Shown in pieces: positions 37,139 through 46,749 of a stretch of DNA of 64,000 nucleotides (positions within the stretch are counted from its first letter, which is position 1; every line of letters starts with the position of its first letter). Origin of the DNA: Solea solea (Eukaryota > Chordata > Actinopteri > Pleuronectiformes > Soleidae); NCBI RefSeq assembly GCF_958295425.1, contig NC_081149.1, positions 8,685,654 through 8,749,653 of the forward strand, written 5' to 3'. The notes beneath the pieces are model-generated. The model was not told where the DNA came from. It did no database searches and worked only from the letters and a program-made list of their open reading frames with translations. A program made the position numbers and the translations under genes.

Positions 37139-37370
37139 AAATCTCTTCAGGTTTGTCGAGAAAATACTGTCCTGAGAATTCACTGTAATATGAAATATTC
37201 AGGAGAATTTTCTGTCTTTGCAAACAAATATAGAGACTTTATCATCTTCTCAGCTCCCTGCTGTTTATTGGGGTGTGTGTGTGTGTGTGTGTGTGACCTA
37301 AACAAAGCAGTAAACAAACAAAGCATGACGGAGGTTGAAGTTTTTACAACCCGTCTTACACACGGGCCCC
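37139..37370. repeat. Local duplication, copy 2 with GT expansion
   Basis: Direct copy of 36660-36862. The G-rich junction after CTGTTTATTGGGG has become a (GT)n microsatellite (37273-37294), and an extra TAAACAAA unit is present, so this copy has changed more since duplication. Confidence 0.75.
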
Positions 37371-38299
37371 AGAGATGCAAATGAAATTTCACACGGCCTC
37401 ACTGTCGAGGAAATTGAATTACCCCTGCTTGTTGCTGCACTGGAGGAATGCATTACTAATGCTTTGAGGTAAGGAGCTGAATGGTGAGGGAGGAGAGAGC
37501 AGGGCTGAGGGAGGAGGAGACGGGGATGGAGTGACCCCTCTCGCCACCCTCCCCCCTAACTCCCCAAGGACACTTCCTGAGTCTGGCTGGGCGTTCAGCC
37601 AGGTGGTCAGACCACAGCTCAGTGCCAGGCAGCTGCGCGGCAGCCAGGACACACACGAGGGAGTTCAAGCTGCACAAGGCAAAGACTTGCATTTAAAAAA
37701 AATAATAATAATAATGCACCTGTTCTGTCAGCCCTAAACCACAAACTCCCACAGGAACTGACAGCAGAACATAAATGAGTGGTGTGTTTTTGCCACAACA
37801 AATCCACACCACACCACAGGGTAATGATGGCCATTTTTGGAACTTTGAGACTGTTCTCCTGTCTTTCTGGTTCAAGTGCAGTGCTGAACAACTCCAACCG
37901 GTAGATTTAAAGGGTCATGAGATGGTTAATGATAAATTCATAGTTTGTGAGTCTTCTGAGTGTTCTATGCTACAAATCTACGAATCCTGCCTTTTTTTTG
38001 TTGCTCATGAGTTAAAGGGAGTCAGGGAAACTTGGAGTCTGGTTTGTCTCTTTTGTGGCCCGCAGGCGCAGAGAGAGGCAGCCGTGTCCTGGAACTCAGT
38101 GCCCGCGTTATTCACACCTCGCCTCCTCCTTTGAGCACATGCACCCGGAGCACGTAGCCTGTGAAGGATTTACGGAGCTGTCTGGTTATCCTTTCTCCTC
38201 ACCTTCTACTCACCGAGATGCTCCATGACTCTCTGTAAGCACTTTTCCCTGCTCTTTTAAACGTATCTCAGGTCTGTTTTGGACGATTCACTGCCACTT

Positions 38300-38481
38300 C
38301 TGAGTCTTTTTTGAAGAAATGTATGGGGCTTTTTTTGCCTTTACACTAGACCGGACAGACACATGAAAGGGGGTAGAGAGAGAAGCAGCAAAGGACCATG
38401 GGTAAAATTGAACCTGAGTTGCTGCCACAGGCCCTTTGCTCCATGAGGTGCCAGCTCTACCAACTGAGCCATCCAGTGCAG
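38300..38481 (-). mobile_element. tRNA-derived SINE
   Basis: On the minus strand the head reads as a tRNA-like promoter: GGATGGCTCAGTTGGTAGAG (A box) and GGTTCAATTTT (B box). A pyrimidine-rich body and an AGGCAAAAAAAGCCCC tail follow. This layout matches a common teleost tRNA-derived SINE. The acceptor stem does not pair, so it is not a tRNA gene. Confidence 0.75.
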
Positions 38482-38559
38482 ATGATATCAACCCTCAACA
38501 TGGGATTTTGTTAACATACTTGTTTACTTTACAGTACTAGGTAATAAATTGGGGTTAAA

Positions 38560-39835
38560 GGTAAAGAGTTAATAACAAATATTTGGCCACACCTGTTAAT
38601 TATTGAATTCAGGTGTTTTAATCTGGCTTTGGTCTCTTGGTCCCTTATCTCCAATGCAGGACAATCTTAACGCTTTCAGCACACCAAGACGTTTTGGACA
38701 ATATGCTTTGCTTCCAACTATTATTGAAATATGACTGTGTCCCAGTGCACAAAGTTAGGACTGTAAAGGCATGGTTTGACTAGTGTAGTGTGGGAGAACT
38801 GATTGACTGACTGATCTTACCTCAACCCCACCGAGCATCTTTGGGGTGAACTTTTGAGATTGTGAGCCAGACTGGGAGTGAAAATTCTAATCTTCAAGTT
38901 TAACTATATTTAACATATTCTCATAACCAGACCTGGTGTTCAATATAAACAGCCATAGCGTACGATAGGACACAAACTAGACGCCTTTCAAGGTTCCCTC
39001 CCTAGATACCAAGGCGTCAGGCATCCGGACCGGATACTCAATCTCAAGGCTAACTAAATGTATGTAGATGCCGGAATCTGCAATGATGCCTTACTGTTCA
39101 GGTGTCAGTTCTCCTCGGATCTAAGATGTCTACAATAAAATCTTTCAACTTAACTCATCACTGACTCCAGAGGTTCAATCGTTGGTCATCTCACCTGATA
39201 ATCAAACATCTCAGTAACACAGACTTTCTCCTCCAACATCAGCGGCCTGATTTAATAAATGCTCTGCAGCAGGGTTTCTCAATCCTGGTCCTGGGAACCC
39301 ACTGCCTTCCATGTTTTACATGTTTCCCTGCTCCAACACACCTGATTGGAATAAATGGATCGTTATCAGGCTTCTGCAGTGCTCGCTGATTAGCTGACTA
39401 TTTGAATCGGGTGTGTTAGAACAGGTGGGTCTAGAAAACACTTCCAAATCTTGAGGAAAGTCTTCTAAGAATTCAAGTCAACTTTATTTCTAGAGCATGT
39501 TTACAAAAAAAACAACCAAGGTTGACCAAAGTGCTTTACAGATTTAAAGACACAGCAACTTAAAAGGTATAAAACGTAAAGTAAAACAGTGACAAAATAG
39601 AATAGTAAAATGGTAAAAACCACATTGACTATTTTTATCCTGAAATGAAGGCCGAGGACAAGAGGTGGGTCTTTAAATGTGATTTAAAATGAAAAAAAAA
39701 TAGAAAATGAAAATGTGGAAGCTGTTAAAGCTGCAAAAGTTGGACCAACTCCATATTACCTAAGTACTGTATATGTATTTGAATTTAAGATTACAGTCCC
39801 CTGTCCCCAATACTTCTGTCCATACAGTGTATGTC
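38560..39835. mobile_element. Nested DNA-transposon remnants
   Basis: Two parts look like one Tc1/mariner-type remnant: 38560-38885, with a GAGCATCTTTGGGGTGAAC motif, and 39710-39825, ending CCCAATACTTCTGTCCATAC. Between them lie a hAT-like MITE (39268-39430, with the palindromic pair CCAACACACCTGATT and AATCGGGTGTGTTAGA) and a repeat with CAAAGTGCTTTACAG (39470-39545). All are degraded and no transposase is open. Confidence 0.45.
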
Positions 39836-41237
39836 ACTGAAGAAAATTAGATGTGAATGTATGGATTAAACCAAGACATTCAATTAAAATCTCGAAAGGA
39901 AAAATGAAACGTTGCTGTTCTGCATTTTGGTAGAATGTATTATATCTTGAATGTGTCTAATGTGGACATCACTGTGTTTCTTCCTGCACAGAGAGGGACA
40001 CAAAAATGGCTCCTTGTTGTTTGGCAGCAGAAAAGCTGGTCCTCCTCCAAGTTCCTCCACTCGTCCACTCAAGTGCTGCTCGCTGTGATGTTCAAGTCCC
40101 TCTGAAGTGGCGATATGTGATACCTGGATTATGGTAACTCCCACTTGCTCTGCCTTTAGCGCGCCACACTGAGCAGGATTAAAGCCTGTGCCAGTTGCTG
40201 TGAGATTTCTCTCTGTGTCTGTGGGCCAGTGGGACGTGTCTTAATCCTGCACACAATGCCATGCGGTTAATTAGAGAGTGACAGATATAGCAAAGGGAAG
40301 TCACAAAGACAATGAGTGAGTGGACAGCGTCTGTGTTAAATCCCCCTGTCCTCTGAGGAATGTCCCCCTGCTCTCTGAAAAAAAAAAAATCCTCCCCTCA
40401 CACACTCTGAGGTTTTCCATGTTCTGAGTGGTTTTAAGTGTTGTGAAATTTCACACGTTGGTCTTAGTTCTCTTGATGGCAGGTGTGAGAAAACACACCC
40501 AGGTGTTTGTGTTGGAATCAGCAGAGCGTAAACGGATAACAGCATGTCGTCCCGCCCCGAAAAACAGTGATAGTTTAGTCTCATGAATGCAGACATAAAT
40601 CATAAAACCCAGAGAGGTCAAATTAGGGGAAGAGATAAAAGTAACACAGACTCTGTTTATGTGTATCAGCGTCTTTACACAGTTTGGTCTTTACACAAAT
40701 GAAAATGCACCAACGACATGATTTATTGGACAAATTTCAAATTCTAAATGTTATCGTCTGCAATCTTAACTCACTGACGTAGAGTCGCACAAAGTCGCCC
40801 GTGTTTGTGTGTTTGGTTTCTCCCCTGCGGCGTCTGAAATGTCAGAGACGCTGGATCAGACTTGAGTCCTGCAGGCGTTTCGTGTTGTGTCAACAGAACA
40901 TGTGGACATTTTGGACGCTGGGTGTTTAATCGGTGGTTGATAATCATCATCGTCATCATCGTCGTCGTCGTCAGCTCCAGCCTGCAGTCATGTTTCTCCA
41001 CAGTGCGCTGACAGGCTGCAGTTGGATGTTTGTTTTTCCATCTGAAATCGTTCACCTGTTGCCAAAACTGCGTATGCAAATCTGCGCTGACACTCAAATC
41101 ACTCAAGAGGAGTTCAAACCCCGAGACACTAACGTCTTATTTTAGGACATGTCTTATCTTGTCGTGATGCCGAAATGTTGCTGCTGGGTTAGCATAGCAC
41201 ACAGATTAGAAAGGGGGGGGGGGACTGTCAGCACGTC
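39836..41237. other. Intergenic, simple repeats only
   Basis: There is no recognisable gene. A (ATC/GTC)n trinucleotide run lies at 40944-40973, and a G(11) run at 41213-41223 directly precedes the minisatellite. Confidence 0.55.
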
Positions 41238-41929
41238 TTTGTTCCAAACTATTTTGTCTTCTGTCCAAACTGCTTCATTTTTGTGTCCAAATTTCCTTGT
41301 CATCTGTCTAAACTACTTCATCCTCTGTCCAACTGCATCCTGCCCTCTGTCCTCTTTCCAAACTACTTCGTCTTCTGCCCAAACTGCTTTTTCATGTGTC
41401 CAGACTCGTTTGCCTTCTGTCCAAACTACCTCAACGGATTTTTTTCCCGTTTCCTAACTGTTTTGTCCTCTCTCCAAACTGCTTCTTCTGTCCAAATAGC
41501 TTTTACCTGTGTCCAAACTGTTTTGGGTTCTGTCCAAACTACTTCAATTGTGTCCAAACTGCTTTTTCTCTGTCCAAACAGTTTTGTCTTCTGTCTAAAC
41601 TGCTTCATCCTCTGTCCAACTGTGTCCTGCCCGCAGTCCTCTTTCCAAACTCTTTTGTCCTCTGTCCAAACTGCTTTTTCGTGTGTCCAGCCTTGTTTGC
41701 CTTCTGTCTAAACTACTTCATCTTCTTTCCAAACGGCCTTTTTCCTGTTTCCTAACTGTTTTGACTTCTGTCCAAATTGTTTTCCCTGTGTCCAAACGTA
41801 TTTGTCCCCTCTCCAAACTGCTTCTTCTATCTTGGATAGAAGAAGCCTCTGTCTTCATCCTCTGTCCAACTGCATCCTGTCCTCTGTCCAAACTACTTCA
41901 TCTTCTGTCCAAACGGCTTGTTCCTGTGT
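41238..41929. repeat. Minisatellite, left arm (about 21 bp units)
   Basis: Tandem units of the form CTGTCCAAACTGCTTTGTCTT (21 bp, with 18-24 bp variants) run for about 0.7 kb. Longer blocks recur: the phrase CTTCATCCTCTGTCCAACTG appears at 41316, 41603 and 41853, giving a higher-order period of 250-287 bp. Because 21 is a multiple of three and units lack stops, several frames stay open on both strands. These frames are by-products, not genes. Confidence 0.95.
41820..41846. repeat. Perfect 12 bp inverted repeat in the minisatellite
   Basis: GCTTCTTCTATC, a TTG loop, then GATAGAAGAAGC, its exact reverse complement. It interrupts the regular pyrimidine-rich units and is the only strong hairpin seen in the array. 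Confidence 0.85.
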
Positions 41930-42229
41930 TGTTACGACCTCAGGGTGTCTGTCTGTCTGTCTGTCTGTCTGTCATGAGTTGCAGGTGTGCTTGATTGAAT
42001 GGCAGGTGTGTGTGAGTGTCTGGATGCTGGGAGCTGATTGGTCCTGCACAGGAGGTTCTAGTATAAGAGGCCTGGTCATCACAACTGTGGTGGACGTCCC
42101 TTGACTCACTCACTCACTTACTGTGCTTGTTCTTATTAAACCTTTAACACTGTACTGTTTTATGTGTAATTGGTGGTTTCATGGGAGTTGGGAAGAGGAC
42201 GTCTCCTTTCCTCAGGACTGGTCGTAACA
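41930..42229. mobile_element. Solo LTR (300 bp) with 5 bp target duplication
   Basis: The element starts TGTTACGACC and ends GGTCGTAACA, a 10 bp inverted pair with canonical TG...CA ends, and is flanked by TGTGT at 41925-41929 and 42230-42234. Inside are a (GTCT)n tract (about 41948-41973), an inverted CCAAT box (ATTGG, 42037-42041), TATAAG (42062-42067) and ATTAAA (42135-42140), in LTR promoter/poly(A) order on the plus strand. No gag or pol sequence flanks it, so it is a solo LTR left by recombination. The terminal sequence looks like Ty3/Gypsy-type fish LTRs; the family is inferred. Confidence 0.85.
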
Positions 42230-43040
42230 TGTGTCCAAAATGTGTTTGTCCTCTATCCACACGGAGGACAAACATCTTCTGTCCAAACTGCTTTGTCTTA
42301 TGTCCAAATTGCTTTGTCTTCTGTCCAAACTGCTTTGTCTTCTGTCCAAACTGCTTCATCCTCCAGCCAAACTGCTTCTCCCTGTGTCCAAACTTTTTTC
42401 GTCTTTTGCCAAAATTACTTCGTCCTCTATCCAAAGTACTTTGTCTTCTCTCCAAACTGCTTCATCCCCTGTCCAAATTGCGTTTTCCTGTGTCCAAAGT
42501 TGTATGTCTTATATTCAAACTGCCTTTTTCCTGTGTCTGAATTGTTTTGTCCTTTGTCCAAATTGCTTTGTCCTCTGGCCAAACTGCTTTATCCTGTGTC
42601 CAAACTGGTTTTGTCCTGTGTCCAAACTGGTTTTGTGCCGTGTCCAAACTGCTTTGTGCTCTACACAAACTGCTTCATCCTCTGTCTTCTGTCATTTGTC
42701 CAAAGTGATCCATCCCCTGTCCACAGTTCTTGATCCTCAGTCCAAACCGCATCATCTTCTGTCTAAAATTCTTCCCGCAGTTTATTTTTTATTTTTTTGT
42801 CAACTCAACGCTGCCTCTGTCCAAACTATATCTCTGTCATTGGTCCAAACAGCTTTGTCCTCTGTCCAAACTGCTTCTCTGTCCTCGTTCCAAACTGTTT
42901 CCTTCCCACCATCCTCTGTCTAAACTGCTTCCTGCCTTGTGTAATTCATCAAAAAACACTTTGTCTTCTGTCCCAATAGCCCCCCCCCCCCATTCCATCT
43001 GTCCTCTGTCCAAACTGCTTTTCTGTCCTCTGTCCAAGCT
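42230..43040. repeat. Minisatellite, right arm
   Basis: Continuation of the same ~21 bp array, with very regular stretches (for example CTGTCCAAACTGCTTTGTCTT repeated at 42298-42360) and a non-repeat break near 42775-42815. A C(12) run lies at 42980-42991. Open frames of up to 230 codons rich in CPNCF or QTALSSV repeats are artefacts of the unit. Confidence 0.95.
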
Positions 43041-45080
43041 GTCCCTCTGTGTGTCTCCGGGCCTTTCTCGGGGCTGCGAACACCGACTTCAGACCCGCTG
43101 CATTTGTTGTTGCCGCGTCTAGGAGCAAACATCAGAACGGCAGCAAATGTTTAAGGGAACATAAACAGTGGGAAACCGCTCTCATGTAAGAAATGCCATT
43201 CATCCATTCATGTGCTCACAGATGTCACACAGTGGTATGTTTGAGGCTGAAAAACTGAGCTGGAGGAGACGCTTTGGCTCTCAGACTTGTCACTGAATTA
43301 AAGGCGATAGCGTACAGTTACTTGTGTCTTCACTTAACTTTAGTTGCAGTTTTTTAGAGTCTGAGCGTTAAAGGATCAGAGTCAGATTAGAGCAACACTC
43401 GTATGATTTGTTGTTATTCCTTTCTTCGTAGGTAGAGATCAAACTCCCGCTGAGCCGATTACTGTTTGCGCGTTCACGGCTTAATGCACAAAGTTTTATA
43501 CTTAAGCCCCCTGCCCTCTTTTTCCCATGGGTGCAGTCAGTGCCAGAGGAAGGATCCGTCTCTTCGAGAGAGAAAAACCCCGATCGCCACTGACACAAAA
43601 CCACCGAAGCTGCCAATCAAACGGCTTTGACTTGTTTATTTTACAACGAGGGATGATGTGAAACTCCCGCACTCGTTTAGTGGAAACATTTCTATGAGTC
43701 AACAGAGAGAAGAAAAGCACCCGCTCACACACTCATAAAAGCCTGCAGTTTTTTCCCACTATACTTTACTGGAAGACAAAGCTGTGATTATGGTCTGTGG
43801 TGAGGATGTCACTCGGAGTAATTTGTCTCCCATGTGAGGCTGACGATGGATCTGCATGGATTCAGCCAGCATGTGCTCATGGGGCCTGGAGACATCCAGT
43901 ATTTCTTACTTAATTAATGTTTTATACCATTGGATTGATTCATAATTACAAAGGCAGCATTTTAATGTTCTCTCAATGTCATAAAGGCTTGGTTATGATT
44001 ATGATTTAAAGATCCAGTGTGTAAATATTAGGTCATATTGTTTTCATAACTGCAGACTGTCTCCAACACACTTTAAAGGGAAGGGTGCGGTGATAGATCT
44101 GCAACTTCAATAAATGTACATACTATACCTTTAATGACATATTTATATGCTACATTTTATTATAAGTTGGTAAAGGAATAAAAAATTTGCCCCGAAATAA
44201 TCGGTTACATAGCACAATATAACCCTGCAATTGGATTATGTTAAACTTGTATTATAGAGTATTAAACAATATACAATCTGGTCACTTTATTAGGTACAAA
44301 GAACACCATAAGTAGCAGTGGCACCTTTAAGATTCTCATTAATGCATTAACTATTCATGCATTAATGAATTAATGGACATTAGGTGTACCTAATAAAGTG
44401 AGTACACAGTATATATTATATGATTATAAAGGGCTTTTGAAGTTAATAATGCTTGTGAGAGCCCAGTTCTATTGCACCATCTACAGATTATCAGACAATA
44501 TGATACCATAATAATTATTCTGGTAGATTCTGTTAATTTAGAAAGAACTAGTTACATTTCTTTTTGTCTTTATGCTGAAATTACAGTGGCTGTGCTGCTG
44601 TTGCTTCAGCTTTGTATTGCACAGACACAACAGCAAGGATATTAACCTTTAAATAAGCACATTTTCCAAACGTCAAACATTACTAAACTATTAGATACCA
44701 TGCATTTAATAGACAACTGTAAAAAGTTAAAATACTCAACCCTGGAAGTAATATTATATAATATAGTATTGTGTTATAACCTATAGATTTTATGTTTGAA
44801 GTGGATAATTAAACTGTATAACTTTATTGGAATAGGCAATGAGGTTATATGAATTGAAAATTCAATAACTCTATAATGTAAAGCTGTGTTACATTATACA
44901 GCATCATCATCATCAGCGTATGCCGCATGTACAGGTTAAAGTCTGTACGTTTTTGTATGGATTTGCAATCTATAACAGTAGAAAGTAACAAAAGCAATAG
45001 ATAAGTGTTTTGCAATCTTGAAGGAAAAAACAAATGAAATGGACAAACAGGTGGGTAAAGTTTCTCAGTGGTTATGCACT
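43041..45080. other. Intergenic, 3' of lfng
   Basis: No gene is visible. A common fish repeat fragment lies at 44009-44140 (GATCCAGTGTGTAAATATTAGG ... TATACCTTTAA style), followed by the Tc1-like remnant listed separately. The rest is AT-rich. Confidence 0.5.
44281..44402. mobile_element. Tc1-like MITE remnant
   Basis: A perfect 15 bp inverted pair, CACTTTATTAGGTAC (44283-44297) and GTACCTAATAAAGTG (44386-44400), bounds an 88 bp AT-rich core that itself contains palindromic ATTAATGCATTAA-like sequence. These ends match a widespread fish Tc1-like family. The transposase is deleted. Confidence 0.75.
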
Positions 45081-46682
45081 TTTATTTAAAGTTTTAGGTC
45101 CCACTGTGGGTCCCAAAGGCTGCAGATACCACGACCAAAGCTCATAATCCCTGAGAAGCCAGTATTGGGAACGAACTGTGCGAACCCTCCAGATACTGGA
45201 GAATAAACACTGTGGCTGTTCAGTCGACACAGTTCAAAAAGCAGTACAACAATCATGTCCAGGTCATCGAAAGCGTCGCATAGACCACACAAAAGCGGAG
45301 GAAATTACATTCTAAACATGTACAGTCACTACTCATCGAAACACAAAGCCACAGTACACAATACTGTCATCAAGATGTACAGCGACACCCAATATGGGTG
45401 AAAAGACGACACAGAGGAAGCAGAAAAAAAAAAAAAAAAAAAGCCTCCATGTAAAATAAACAAAACACACTGATGTTGCTCCTGGTAGAGTTTTCACCTC
45501 ACAGGCCTCGACAGTAACCAGCCAATATTATGTGTAAATAAAGAACATTCACGGCAATAATAAGAAAATAACAACAACAACAGAGAGGCTCATCAGTCTT
45601 TTGTGCAGAAGTATAACAAGACTGTGGCTCGGATTACGCATGTGCTTATTATTCAGACGCAGCTTTTTCTCATTGCTGTTTTGGGTTTCCTCTGTGTGTT
45701 GTCGAGCTTAGAGATTCTGCCGAAGCGTGAGAGGGTGAGAAGTTCTTTCTCAGGAGCAAAAAACCTCAGCTCGCATTTGAAAAATCCAGCTGTGCAATAT
45801 TAATAATAACAATAACAACAATAATAATAATAAAATTTCAGAGCAATTCAAAAGCTGATTGTAACCCCGAGTCAAAATCTCATCCACTCATTATTCTTCC
45901 CTGATTGTAACAAATGCAAGGAGTGTTATTAAATACAACAGAGTGAATAGATTTTGAGGGGTTATTAATATTTCTTTTTTTGTCAGCTAGGAGACAAATC
46001 TGAGGAATGTCACGGATGTAAATAATTTCACCCCAAATAGGGAGAAAAACATTTTTAAAAAGTGCTTTTTTTTTCGTCCTGATAAACCTCAGATTAAGTC
46101 ACCAAATGAAGCTTTTGGACGTCGACCTCCTGCCAGCTCAAATATGTGTGGGAGAAAAAAATCATATAACACTGATAACTAAAAAAAATAAACATCTTCA
46201 TACTTGAGTGTTTGTCCGGAGTCATCTGGTTTAAAAGATTAAAGTTAACAATAATGGATGGAATAAGATTTTAAAAAAGAAAAGAAGAGAAAATGTTAAT
46301 GTAGAGCTGGCAAAAAAAAAGGCTTGAATATTTGACGACACATTCTATGAGAATTGCAGATACATTTACAAGCAACATATACATCACAAAGCTCAAATGA
46401 TTGCCTGCAAAAGCTCGACGCTGAAAGCTTCTTCCTGTCCGAGAGCCTGGAGTCCTTCCACCCCGAGCACCACAGAGCTGGGGGTGGAGGGGGTTCCTTC
46501 AGAGCAGGAAGAAGAAATAGTCCCGATGCGGGCCGCACAGCAGCCCAGTTAAACTATCGAAGACCGCGCGCCGCTGCAGCAACAGTGGACCGCGCGGTCT
46601 TACTCGAAAAAACACTGGTCCCTTCGCGCCTCTCAGATACCGAGACGCGGACGGGGACGAGGATGAGAAAGGAGCAGTCGCC
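45081..46682 (-). other. lfng: lfng 3' untranslated region (inferred)
   Basis: It runs from the stop codon to an AATAAA signal on the minus strand (TTTATT at 45081-45086). It holds A/T-rich runs and an A(19)-like run near 45425-45442. The end is inferred from the signal only. Confidence 0.5.
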
Positions 46683-46749
46683 CTAGAAGGCAACCTGAGG
46701 CGGACACCACGGGGTGTCTGGGTACAGGAGACAGTGCACAGACTTGAAC
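46683..46749 (-). CDS. lfng: lfng exon 8 (terminal)
   Basis: It encodes (R)[21 protein letters not shown] and stop TAG. The SVHC...YPDTPWCP cysteines close conserved disulfides of fringe proteins. The acceptor is GCCGCAG. Confidence 0.96.

Noticed and set aside
38402..38481. Possible tRNA gene on the minus strand
   Set aside because: A and B boxes are present but acceptor and anticodon stems do not pair and a SINE-type tail follows; it is a tRNA-derived SINE.
41930..42229. Full-length retrovirus-like element
   Set aside because: Only one LTR is present; both flanks are minisatellite, and no gag, protease, polymerase or envelope frame occurs nearby.
42231..42923. 230-codon open frame rich in repeated SKLLCL/QTALS units, and companions in other frames
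   Set aside because: It comes from a stop-free ~21 bp minisatellite unit that is equally open in several frames on both strands, and it crosses no splice or domain signal.
41238..43040. CRISPR-like regular repeats
   Set aside because: Units are contiguous and diverged with no unique spacers, and the host is a vertebrate.
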